A DNA stretch of 64,000 nucleotides from an uncultured Eubacteriales bacterium (GTDB taxonomy: Bacteria; Bacillota; Clostridia; Oscillospirales; Oscillospiraceae): the NCBI GenBank assembly GCA_900317905.1, contig ONIN01000006.1, positions 21,575 through 85,574 of the forward strand, in the 5' to 3' direction. Below the pieces are notes generated by a model. The model saw nothing but the letters and a program-made list of their open reading frames with translations. It was not told the DNA's origin and did no database searches. The position numbers and the translations under genes are program-made. Every line of letters starts with the position of its first letter. The first letter of the stretch is position 1. This document shows positions 32,498 to 39,905 of the stretch, piece by piece.

Positions 32498-35455
32498 TTA
32501 CTTGGCAGGATTGAAATCGCGATACAGGAAGGTCACGATCTCGCTGCGGGTGCAGACTTTGGTAGGCTCGAAGGTGGTGGGAGTGGTGCCGGTGGTGATG
32601 TCGGCCTGAACAGCCCACAGGACAGCATTGTAGTACCAGTCAGCGGTGGCCACATCGGTGAAGGGGTTGGCAGTCACAACGACAGGAGACTTGGCAAAGC
32701 GCCACAGGAAGGTAACGCTCTCAGCACGGGAAACCTGAACGTTGGGGCTGAAGGTGGTGGGAGTGGTACCGGTGGTGATCTTCTCCTGGACAGCCCACAG
32801 GACTGCATTGTAGAACCAGTCGGCGGCGGTCACGTCGGTGAAGGGGTTCACGGTGTTGGTGACAACGGGCTGACCGGCGGCACGATACAGGAAGGTGACC
32901 ATCTCGGCACGGGTGCAGTTGTTATAGGGCTCGAAGGTGGTGGGAGTGGTGCCGGTGGTGACCGCGGGCTTGGCGTTCACGGCCCAGACAACCGCCTTAT
33001 AGAACCAGTCGCCGGTGTTGACATCGGTGAAGTTCTCGGTGGGCTCCTCAGGCTTGACGGGATCCACATCGCGCTTCTCGGTGTGAGCGGCGTCACGCTT
33101 GCAGACGCGGGTCTCCTCGCCCTTCTCGGTGGCGGTGGCGGCCTTGGTCACGGTACACTCGCCCCAGTCATGACCCAGAGCGGCGACTTCCTCGCCCTTC
33201 TTGATGGTCTTGCCGCAAACCTTGCAGATCTCGTCGCCGCTGTAGCCCTTCTCTTCGCAGGTGGCGGGCTTGACGTTCTTCAGCTCGGTGTCGTGGGTGA
33301 CGCAGTCAGCGTAGTGGATGGTGGCGCTCTTCAGAACGTCGTTCCCGGCCTTGACAACCACGTTGGTCCAATCCTGGCTGGTGCTGCCGTAGTAGACGTC
33401 CTTCACGTTGGTGCCGTCAAAAGCGTTGTTCTCAACCTTGACCAGGCTCTTCGGGAGCGTCACGGACTTGAGGCCGAGGCAATCATAGAAAGCGTTGAAG
33501 CCGATGGTGGTGACACCCTCGGGAACCTTGACGCTGGTGAGCTTGTCGCAGCCTCTGAAAGCGCCGTCAGCAATGGCGCTGACCGGCAGACCGTCCAGAG
33601 TCTCGGGGATCACCAGATCGCCGGAAGCGGTCTTCTGGCAGCCGGTGATGACCACGGACTTGCCGTCAGCAGCGGGCGCCCAGGTCAGGGGGCTGGCATC
33701 CTCGGCATAGTGCACGGTGACCTTGTCGTTGTTGCGATACAGATCGCCGAGCTTGATCCAATCCTGCTCGCCGCTCTGGAAGTAGATGTCCTTCAGGGCG
33801 GGATCGCTGGCGAAGGTGTCGGCGGCCAGGCTCTTCAGGCTCTTGGGCAGGGTGGCGCTGGCCAGCTTGGCGCAGTTGGCAAAGGCCTCTTTATCGATGG
33901 TGGTGACACCCTCGGGCACGACCACGCTGGTCAGGGACACGCAGCCCTTGAAGGCGCGGGCGCCAATGACGGTGACAGCCTCGGGGATGTTGACGTTGAC
34001 CAGCTTGCTGCAGCCGTTAAAGGCGTCAGCACCGATGGCGGTGACAGTGGAGGGGATGGTGACGTCGGTGATCTTGGCCTTGTTGGCGTTCTTCGCGAAA
34101 GCCTCCTCGCGGATGGCGTTGACCAAAGCGGTGCCGACCTTGTCGGGGATGACGACCTTCTCAGCAGAGCCAAGGTACTCCTTGATGCTGGCGGTCTTCT
34201 TATCGACGCTGATCACATAGATGAAGTTGGCGTCCTTGACTTCGGTGGGAGAGGGGATCTTCCAGGTGCCGTCCTTGACGTTGTAGGTGACCTCGGTGGG
34301 CAGATCGCTCTGGTAATCATAGACGGTGGCGCCAACGATGGAGGCAGCCTCCTCGCGGGTCACCACGGTGTCGGGAGCGAACTTCTTGTCAGCGGGGACG
34401 GAGACGTACTCCTTCTCCACGGCCCACAGGATGGCATCGTAGTAGGGGGAATTCTCGGTGATGTCAGTAAAGGGATTCTTGGTGGTCTCGGCGTTGGCAG
34501 TCTTCATGCCGTCAGCGTACCACTTCAGCCAGACGATGTTCACGCGCTTGTTGGGAACGGTGATGGACTCGGTGGCCTCGTTCAGCAGCTCAGCCTTGGC
34601 GGGCGCAAGCTTGGTGCCGGCAGGGATGGTGACCTTCTCAACATGGCTCTTGTCTCTGGTGCAGGTGCGCTGCTCCACGCCGTCCTGAGAATCGGTGACC
34701 TTGGTGGCCAGTCTCCAGTAACCCCAGTCATGGCTCAGAGCGGGAACCTTCTGGCCGTACTTGGGATCGCTGTTCTTGGTGCCGCAGACCTTGCAGATGC
34801 TGTCGCCGGTGTAGCCGTCTTCAGTGCAGGTGGCGGCGCGGGCGTTCAGGGTCTCGAACTCGTGCTTGTCAGAATCGCAGATGACGTCCCACTTGAGGTC
34901 CAGTAGCTTGTCGTTGCCAGTCTTCGCGATGCCGTTTCTGGTGAGGTTCTCGGCCTGCTTGGTGCCGCCGAAATAGACCTTCTCCAGAGCGGTGCCCTTG
35001 AATGCATTCTGGGCAATGCTCTTGACGGTGGGAGCCAGGGTCAGCTTGGCCAGCTTGGAGCAGCCGGAGAAGGCGTTCTCGTCAATGCTGGCAACATCCG
35101 CCGGAATGGTGACGCTCTCCAGAGCGGTGCAGCCGGCGAAAGCAGAGCTGCCGATCTTCGTGGCAGACTTCGGGATGGAGACGCTCTCCAGGGCGGTGAA
35201 GCCGTTGAAAGCGAAGTTGCCGATGGAAGTCACGCCCTCTTCCACGATCACAGTCTTGACCGTGGTCTTGAGGCTGCTCCAATCAGCCGGTTTGGTGGCG
35301 GTGTAGTTCGGCATAGCGCCGTTGCAGCTGACCATCAGCACAGTGTCGTTGTCGCGGGTCGAGTAGATGACCTCGTCTGCGGCAAGCGCGCCGAAAGGCA
35401 GCAGCGTGAGCATCATGCATGCAACCAGCAGGATGCTCCACAATCTTTTCTTCAT
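32498..35455 (-). CDS. BspA-like leucine-rich-repeat surface protein with SLH domains
   Basis: A 985-residue exported protein. Signal peptide residues 1-25 (cleavage near ALA-AD). BspA-type LRR_5 repeats (AFxGCxxLxxVxIP pattern) at about 50-150 and 415-700. Two Cys-pair modules (CTEDGYTGDSICKVCG near 203 and CEEKGYSGDEICKVCG near 730), each followed by HDWG. One degenerate SLH-like unit (NPFTDITENSPYYDAILWAV) is internal near 325. Three SLH repeats close the protein (about 802-985), which should bind it to pyruvylated secondary cell-wall polymer. It is probably a cell-surface adhesin or ligand-binding protein; BspA relatives bind fibronectin. The SLH DNA shows obvious near-repeats at 32560-32960. 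Confidence 0.88.
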   Translation of the reverse strand: MKKRLWSILLVACMMLTLLPFGALAADEVIYSTRDNDTVLMVSCNGAMPNYTATKPADWSSLKTTVKTVIVEEGVTSIGNFAFNGFTALESVSIPKSATKIGSSAFAGCTALESVTIPADVASIDENAFSGCSKLAKLTLAPTVKSIAQNAFKGTALEKVYFGGTKQAENLTRNGIAKTGNDKLLDLKWDVICDSDKHEFETLNARAATCTEDGYTGDSICKVCGTKNSDPKYGQKVPALSHDWGYWRLATKVTDSQDGVEQRTCTRDKSHVEKVTIPAGTKLAPAKAELLNEATESITVPNKRVNIVWLKWYADGMKTANAETTKNPFTDITENSPYYDAILWAVEKEYVSVPADKKFAPDTVVTREEAASIVGATVYDYQSDLPTEVTYNVKDGTWKIPSPTEVKDANFIYVISVDKKTASIKEYLGSAEKVVIPDKVGTALVNAIREEAFAKNANKAKITDVTIPSTVTAIGADAFNGCSKLVNVNIPEAVTVIGARAFKGCVSLTSVVVPEGVTTIDKEAFANCAKLASATLPKSLKSLAADTFASDPALKDIYFQSGEQDWIKLGDLYRNNDKVTVHYAEDASPLTWAPAADGKSVVITGCQKTASGDLVIPETLDGLPVSAIADGAFRGCDKLTSVKVPEGVTTIGFNAFYDCLGLKSVTLPKSLVKVENNAFDGTNVKDVYYGSTSQDWTNVVVKAGNDVLKSATIHYADCVTHDTELKNVKPATCEEKGYSGDEICKVCGKTIKKGEEVAALGHDWGECTVTKAATATEKGEETRVCKRDAAHTEKRDVDPVKPEEPTENFTDVNTGDWFYKAVVWAVNAKPAVTTGTTPTTFEPYNNCTRAEMVTFLYRAAGQPVVTNTVNPFTDVTAADWFYNAVLWAVQEKITTGTTPTTFSPNVQVSRAESVTFLWRFAKSPVVVTANPFTDVATADWYYNAVLWAVQADITTGTTPTTFEPTKVCTRSEIVTFLYRDFNPAK

Positions 35456-35595
35456 CTTGTTGCCTCCTAAAGTACATATTTGCCGAAAGGAAATCCCTTC
35501 CGGCTGTTGACATAATGATTTTACCATCAACTACGCATAAAATCAAGTGTTAACATAATTTTTGTTAGATTTTTTTACATTTTGGGGCAAAAATC

Positions 35596-35624
35596 TTGCA
35601 TTTTCGATACACTTGGGTTATGAA
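35596..35624 (+). promoter_or_regulatory. Promoter of the P-loop ATPase gene
   Basis: TTGCAT (35596-35601), 17-nt spacer, TATGAA (35619-35624). The A/T-rich region 35456-35595 must also hold the minus-strand promoter of the surface protein, which I could not place confidently. Confidence 0.5.
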
Positions 35625-35673
35625 TAGGAGGGAAGTGTCCCAAAAAACGCAACCAGTCAGAGGAGGCGCCTGC

Positions 35674-36384
35674 ATGAAAAAAGTAGTGATTTTAATTGGG
35701 AATTACGGCTCGGGAAAAACGGAGATCGCGTTGAACATCGCGGTGAGATCCGCCGCCGAGGGAAAGCGCACCCAGGTGATCGATCTGGACCGCATCAACG
35801 ACTATTTCCGCATGTCCGACCATGTGAAGCTGCTGGACGCGAAAATGATCGATCTGGTGTCGCCCACCTTCGTGGGAGCCGGCGTGACCCAGACGAACAT
35901 GCCCGCTGCCGTGGGGTCTGCCTTTGCGAAGGACTGGGATCTGGTGATCTTCGATGTGGGCGGCGATCCCGCGGGAGCGCTGTCTCTGGCAAGGTACCAC
36001 ATGGATTTCGCGCAGCTCCAGCCGGAGCAGCTGGAGGTCTGGGACATCATCAACACCCGCAGACCCATGTCCGAGACGGCGGAGAAGATCCTCCAGCTCA
36101 AGGAGGACATGGAGGGATTCGCCAGACAGACTGTCACCGGCTTTGTCCACAACTCCAATCTGCAGGCCTGGGCCAGCGCCGAGGATCTGAGAGCCGGTTA
36201 TCCGGTGGTGAAGGAGGCCAGCGAATTGAGCGGCATCCCGGTGATTTACACCACCGGCCGACAGGAGTTTCTGGAGGAATTCCTGAAGGACGACGGACTC
36301 GATCCCAAATTCATCGGAACCCCGCTGCCTCTGGAGACCTATATGCACCGAAGCTGGGACTCCTTTGCAAAAGGCGGAATTTAA
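35674..36384 (+). CDS. P-loop ATP-binding protein of unknown function
   Basis: A 236-residue SIMIBI/MinD-like P-loop protein. Walker A is GNYGSGKTE (residues 9-17), switch-like VIDLDRINDYFR follows, and Walker B-like VIFDVGGDPAGA is near residue 90. NTRRPMS resembles the adenine-binding region of ParA/MinD relatives. The lysine-signature Lys of ParA is not evident. There is no signal peptide or membrane segment. It is monocistronic, with ribosome binding site AGAGGAGG. Function is unknown; metallochaperone or regulatory NTPase roles are both possible. Confidence 0.72.
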   Translation: MKKVVILIGNYGSGKTEIALNIAVRSAAEGKRTQVIDLDRINDYFRMSDHVKLLDAKMIDLVSPTFVGAGVTQTNMPAAVGSAFAKDWDLVIFDVGGDPAGALSLARYHMDFAQLQPEQLEVWDIINTRRPMSETAEKILQLKEDMEGFARQTVTGFVHNSNLQAWASAEDLRAGYPVVKEASELSGIPVIYTTGRQEFLEEFLKDDGLDPKFIGTPLPLETYMHRSWDSFAKGGI

Positions 36385-36390
36385 AATGGT

Positions 36391-36424
36391 AAAACCCTTC
36401 TGTCTCACGGCAGAAGGGTTTTTG
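36391..36424 (+). terminator. Intrinsic terminator after P-loop ATPase gene
   Basis: AAACCCTTCTG and CAGAAGGGTTT flank a short loop, followed by TTTTGA; the A-run on the left also lets it serve the small minus-strand gene that ends at 36437. Confidence 0.86.
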
Positions 36425-36436
36425 AAATCAAATCAA

Positions 36437-36631
36437 TTAGAAAACGTAGTGGCAGTCCATGCAGACGTGCTTGCCAGTGGCGGGGCAGAACCAGATAGTC
36501 TCGGTCAGCGCGCAGAGAGGACATGGCATACCGTCACGCACCAGCTCGATGGAGTCGGCACCGCCGGTGAGCTCCTGGATGGCTTCCTCGCTGAGACCCA
36601 GCGCACGGATTTCCTCAACGGTCTTTTTCAT
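36437..36631 (-). CDS. Small zinc-ribbon-like protein
   Basis: A 64-residue protein with two Cys pairs, CPLC (about 37-40) and CMDC (about 57-60), plus a further Cys and His in FCPATGKHVC between them, so a structural zinc site is likely. The N-terminal half is a helical segment (VEEIRALGLSEEAIQELTGG). The ribosome binding site AAGGAGG is excellent, and an extended -10 (TGCTATAAT, 36678-36673 on the minus strand) lies upstream. Function is unknown. Confidence 0.7.
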   Translation of the reverse strand: MKKTVEEIRALGLSEEAIQELTGGADSIELVRDGMPCPLCALTETIWFCPATGKHVCMDCHYVF

Positions 36632-36672
36632 GGAAAGTGGCCTCCTTTCTCGCAGTTTTTGTTTGCAGAAGT

Positions 36673-36678
36673 ATTATA
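36673..36678 (-). promoter_or_regulatory. Extended -10 of the small zinc-ribbon gene
   Basis: On the minus strand TATAAT preceded by TGC, 42 nt upstream of the start codon; the -35 is weak. Confidence 0.5.
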
Positions 36679-36778
36679 GCACACTTTTTTCCCGATGAAA
36701 AGATGTTTTCTGCCCGGATTGACAGCGGGCCGCCCCATCGGGTAGAATTTAGAAAAACGCGGGAAGCGGGGGATGGAC

Positions 36779-37348
36779 ATGATCTATATCATCCGGCACG
36801 GCCAGACCGAAAAGAATATGGCCATGGTGCTCCAGGGCCGCAGCGACCAGCCGCTGAACGAGGCGGGCATCCGGCAGGCGGAGCAGGCGGGGGCGTACTT
36901 CCGAGAAAAGGGCATTCGCTTCGACCGGGTCTGGTCCAGCCCCTTGATCCGGGCGGTGCAGACGGCGAAGCTCGTGGCCCCGGAGGCGGAGGTGCTGACC
37001 GACGAGCGGCTGCTGGAGATGGACTACGGCCCCTACGAGGGTGCCAGTCTGGAGGATCCCGCCCCGGAGCTGCTGCACTTTTTCATGGATTTCGTGCACA
37101 ACCCGGCGCCGAAGGGGATGGAGTCTCTGGATTCCGTGGTCCGGCGGCTGGGGGCCTTTCTGGAGGAGATCCACGAGACAGGCAACATCCTGATCTCCAC
37201 CCACGCCATCGCCATGAAGGGTGCCCTGGAATATCTGACCCCCGATGCCAATGGCGCCTACTGGTCGAAGCACATCAAAAACTGCGCGGTCTACACCGCA
37301 GAGCAGACCAAGACCGGCTACACGGTGCCCATCGAATTGAAAATCTGA
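36779..37348 (+). CDS. Histidine phosphatase family protein
   Basis: A 189-residue phosphoglycerate-mutase-like phosphatase. The phospho-accepting His is in the N-terminal IYIIRHGQTEKN motif, the VWSSPLIRAVQTA block supplies an Arg, and the second catalytic His is in LISTHAIAM. The start at 36779 gives proper spacing to GGGGGA; an in-frame ATG at 36773 overlaps that sequence. Possible roles include alpha-ribazole phosphatase or general sugar-phosphate phosphatase; context does not decide. Confidence 0.87.
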   Translation: MIYIIRHGQTEKNMAMVLQGRSDQPLNEAGIRQAEQAGAYFREKGIRFDRVWSSPLIRAVQTAKLVAPEAEVLTDERLLEMDYGPYEGASLEDPAPELLHFFMDFVHNPAPKGMESLDSVVRRLGAFLEEIHETGNILISTHAIAMKGALEYLTPDANGAYWSKHIKNCAVYTAEQTKTGYTVPIELKI

Positions 37349-37350
37349 AA

Positions 37351-37378
37351 AACGCCGACGGTTTCCCGTCGGCGTTCT
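37351..37378. terminator. Terminator between convergent genes
   Basis: AACGCCGACGG pairs with CCGTCGGCGTT, preceded by AAAA and followed by CTATTTT, so it works on both strands. Confidence 0.82.
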
Positions 37379-37381
37379 ATT

Positions 37382-38260
37382 TTAAATGGCTTTCCATAAA
37401 AGCTGGCTGTTGTCAAACACCGCTTCGAGACGGCCGGACTCCTTCAGCCAGGTGAGATACGACCGCACCGTGCTGCCCACCAGGACGTACTGCTCGAAAT
37501 TCATGGTGAGCTGGTACTCCGTGAACAGCTTTTGCAGCAGGGCTTCGAACATCATCGGCTCCTTACAGAGGTTGCAGATCCGCTCCGCGATCTCCAGCAC
37601 CACGTCGATGTTGTACTGGGCCAGGGGCGCGATGTCCTCGGTGGCCTCGGCGTGGGCCGGGACGAAGATCTTCGCCGCCATGGTCTTCACTCGCTCCAGC
37701 GTATTGAGATAGGCACCCACGTCGTAGATGAAGCCGATGCGGTACTTCTCCAGGGTTTCCCGGCTGGAGAGGCAGTCCGCCAGATAGACCACGTCCTCCG
37801 GCGCGCGGAAGCCCACCATGTCGAAGAAGTGGCCGGGCAGCGGGAGCAGCTTGAACCCCTCCGGCAGCGTCTCCGGCGTCAATTCCTCGGCCGGGCTGGG
37901 CTGCGCCATGAGGAACTTGTGCCGAAGCTCCTTCGGCGGGAAGCCGCCATAGAGGAAGGAGGGCTCCAGCAGCGGGTGGCGGGTGAAGTCCTGCTCGATC
38001 CCCGGCGCGAAGATCCTGCACCCGGTCTGCTTTTGCAGATAGGCGTTGCCGCCGATGTGGTCGGCGTTGGAGTGGGTATTGTAAATGGACCGCAGCGTCC
38101 AGCCGTTTTTGTCCAGATGCTGCCGCACCTTGCGCCCCGCCTCCTTGTCGTTGCCGCTGTCGATGAGACAGACTTCGGTATCGCTGAGCTTCACCAGCCC
38201 GATCTTGGCCGGGCTCTGAATGTAATAGCACCGCTCGGTGAGTTGGATCAGTTCATACAT
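37382..38260 (-). CDS. MBL-fold metallo-hydrolase
   Basis: A 292-residue metallo-beta-lactamase-fold protein. The metal motif reads THSNADHIGG rather than the standard HxHxDH, with Asn at the second His position. Further ligands are plausible in LPGHFFDM and YLADCLSS (Asp). A C-terminal extension (about 215-292) looks helix-rich and winged-helix-like (YVLVGSTVRSYLTWLKESG). The start at 38260 follows AGGGAGGCG. The substrate is unknown; glyoxalase-II-like thioester or nucleic-acid substrates are known in the fold. Confidence 0.84.
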   Translation of the reverse strand: MYELIQLTERCYYIQSPAKIGLVKLSDTEVCLIDSGNDKEAGRKVRQHLDKNGWTLRSIYNTHSNADHIGGNAYLQKQTGCRIFAPGIEQDFTRHPLLEPSFLYGGFPPKELRHKFLMAQPSPAEELTPETLPEGFKLLPLPGHFFDMVGFRAPEDVVYLADCLSSRETLEKYRIGFIYDVGAYLNTLERVKTMAAKIFVPAHAEATEDIAPLAQYNIDVVLEIAERICNLCKEPMMFEALLQKLFTEYQLTMNFEQYVLVGSTVRSYLTWLKESGRLEAVFDNSQLLWKAI

Positions 38261-38302
38261 GGGTGACGCCTCCCTGCTGAAAATAAGGAATGCTCTGCCC
38301 AT

Positions 38303-38331
38303 AGAATAACAGATATTTCCGCCTCCCGCAA
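38303..38331 (-). promoter_or_regulatory. Promoter of the MBL-fold gene
   Basis: Minus strand: TTGCGG (38331-38326), 17-nt spacer, TATTCT (38308-38303). Confidence 0.6.
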
Positions 38332-38335
38332 GTTG

Positions 38336-38362
38336 CGCACCGCCGTTGGCGGTGCGTTTTTC
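38336..38362 (+). terminator. Orphan terminator-like hairpin in a divergent intergenic region
   Basis: CGCACCGCC and GGCGGTGCG with a tight loop, followed by TTTTTC. It lies between two divergent start codons, where no plus-strand gene ends. The rest of the 340-bp gap 38261-38600 holds the two promoters and no other gene that I can see. Confidence 0.6.
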
Positions 38363-38544
38363 TGTCCAAATGGGGCGATTTTTAAGCTGATCTCAGCCAG
38401 CTGGGGTATCTTCGAATTGAGAACGGCGCCTCTGCTCAACACTTTTGAATTGATGTGTCAATCATTCACAGAAAGTTTACACAAAAACGGCAAAGCGGCC
38501 CGGAATCGGACGAGCCGCGTCGGCCGATTCGTGAAATGTGCACA

Positions 38545-38573
38545 TTGAGCCGGGTGGGCGGGTCTGGTATAAT
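38545..38573 (+). promoter_or_regulatory. Promoter of the C39-like peptidase gene
   Basis: TTGAGC (38545-38550), 17-nt spacer, TATAAT (38568-38573) with a TGG extension; 27 nt before the start codon. Confidence 0.75.
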
Positions 38574-38600
38574 AGACAGCGTTTTCAGAAAGGAGTATCT

Positions 38601-39314
38601 ATGCAAATAGTACAAAAATCGAAACGAGTTTTAAGCATTTTGCTCATTGCAATTTTATGTTTTGGCCTGCTGGCGGCGGTTGCCGCTCCGGCACAGGCGG
38701 TGCAGGATCTGCCGGAGACCTTCTACATGGAGCAGTCCCGGGGCGGGATCTGCACCATGGTCTCCTCGGCCATGTTGCTGCGCTCCGCTCTGTACCTGAA
38801 CGGGGACAGCCGCTGGGAGGACATCTCCGAGAGCGTGGCCGCCTCCGCCTGCTGGATCTGGGGCATCGGCCTTGCCTATGACTGGAGCTATGAGGCGGAC
38901 GACATCTCCATCACCGTGGGCCACACGGATCTCTACGGCGTCTCCGTGGAGGAGCTGAAGGCCCTGCTGGACGCGCATCCCGAAGGCATCGTGTTCTACT
39001 GCGGCGGCGTGCCCCATGCGGTGCTGCTGACGGACTATGAGGACGACACCTTCTACTGCGCCGATCCCGCGCCCTACTGCAGCGGCAGCCGGGTGGCCCT
39101 GGCCGATTCCTGGCTGGGCTATCGTCTCGGCAGTCAGGAGAACATCCTTCGCTGCGCCACGGCCTACTGGTCCATCACGGACAGCAATCTGGAGGCCCTG
39201 TCCCAGACTACCGAGGACGCCCCCGTGACCGTCACCGCCCAGAAGGCGGAGATCCAGGAGACCCTGGGCACGACCGTCACCAAGGTGAACGCGCCCAAGG
39301 CCATGACGGCTTGA
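38601..39314 (+). CDS. Secreted C39-like (papain-fold) cysteine peptidase-type protein
   Basis: A 237-residue exported protein with a signal peptide (residues 1-33, cleaved near AQA-VQD). The mature part resembles Peptidase_C39_2: a candidate nucleophile Cys in GGICTMVSSAMLLR, a His in GGVPHAVLLTDYEDD and an Asp in CADPAPY, in the canonical order. The domain appears minimal; a 40-residue tail follows. There is no wall-anchoring motif. The ribosome binding site AAAGGAG is good. The protein could be a peptidase or a catalytically altered binding domain; the Cys and His are present, so activity is plausible. Confidence 0.75.
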   Translation: MQIVQKSKRVLSILLIAILCFGLLAAVAAPAQAVQDLPETFYMEQSRGGICTMVSSAMLLRSALYLNGDSRWEDISESVAASACWIWGIGLAYDWSYEADDISITVGHTDLYGVSVEELKALLDAHPEGIVFYCGGVPHAVLLTDYEDDTFYCADPAPYCSGSRVALADSWLGYRLGSQENILRCATAYWSITDSNLEALSQTTEDAPVTVTAQKAEIQETLGTTVTKVNAPKAMTA

Positions 39315-39326
39315 ATGATCGAAAAG

Positions 39327-39354
39327 ACCCATCGCTTCGGCGGTGGGTTTTTCC
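39327..39354 (+). terminator. Intrinsic terminator after the C39-like gene
   Basis: ACCCATCGC/GCGGTGGGT with a TTCG tetraloop and a TTTTTCC tail. Confidence 0.82.
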
Positions 39355-39375
39355 GTTTCGAGAAGCGAGATCGGG

Positions 39376-39403
39376 TTGACAATCTCAAAGAATCTGCTAT
39401 AAT
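39376..39403 (+). promoter_or_regulatory. Promoter of the ACT-domain gene
   Basis: Perfect TTGACA (39376-39381) and perfect TATAAT (39398-39403), 16-nt spacer; 38 nt before the start codon. Confidence 0.85.
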
Positions 39404-39441
39404 TCCAACCATTGGCAATTGAAACCGATGGAGGGATCGAC

Positions 39442-39846
39442 ATGATTCAACAGCTTTCGATTTATACAGAAAACAAGCGCGGCGCCATGAACCGGATCAC
39501 GGACACCCTGGCGAAGGGCGGCATCAACATCAACGGCTTCATCACCAACGACAGCGCCGAGTTCGGCACCGTGCGGATGATCGTCTCCGACGCCCAGGAA
39601 GCCCAGCGGCTGCTGCGGGAAGCGGGCTATCTGACCAAGCTGGCCCCGGTGGTGGCGGTGGAGGTCTCCGACGAGGTGGGCAGCCTGAACCAGCTGCTCT
39701 CTGCAGTCAGCCGGGCCAACATCAGCATCAATTATATGTATGCCACCTTCGACCGGGACGGCGCGGCCCCCATCATCGTGATCCAGGCCGACGACATGCC
39801 GGAGCTGGAGAGCTATCTCCTTTACAGCGGAATTCGCGTCCGCTGA
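39442..39846 (+). CDS. Tandem ACT-domain protein
   Basis: A 134-residue cytosolic protein made of two ACT domains (QQLSIYTENKRGAMNRITDTLAKGGI, residues 3-28; and VVAVEVSDEVGSLNQLLSAV, from about 70). ACT domains bind amino acids and regulate metabolic enzymes. No catalytic domain is attached and no biosynthetic gene is adjacent, so it probably acts as a stand-alone amino-acid sensor. It is monocistronic with a consensus promoter. The start at 39442 follows GGAGGGAT. Confidence 0.85.
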   Translation: MIQQLSIYTENKRGAMNRITDTLAKGGININGFITNDSAEFGTVRMIVSDAQEAQRLLREAGYLTKLAPVVAVEVSDEVGSLNQLLSAVSRANISINYMYATFDRDGAAPIIVIQADDMPELESYLLYSGIRVR

Positions 39847-39860
39847 ATGAACACAATAAA

Positions 39861-39898
39861 ACATCCCCCGAAATCCTCGGATTTCGGGGGATGTTTGT
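39861..39898. terminator. Bidirectional terminator
   Basis: ACATCCCCCGAAATCC pairs with GGATTTCGGGGGATGT between A-rich and T-rich flanks, separating the convergent ACT-domain and CotH-SGNH genes. Confidence 0.9.
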
Positions 39899-39905
39899 TT
39901 CTTGC

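Noticed and set aside
32560-32960. Near-repeats that might be a CRISPR-like array
   Set aside because: The units encode SLH domains in frame; spacing and divergence follow the protein repeats.
32435-34906. A plus-strand 823-codon frame opposite the BspA/SLH gene
   Set aside because: Gly/Asp/Val repeats mirror the LRR and SLH coding repeats on the other strand; no start signal.
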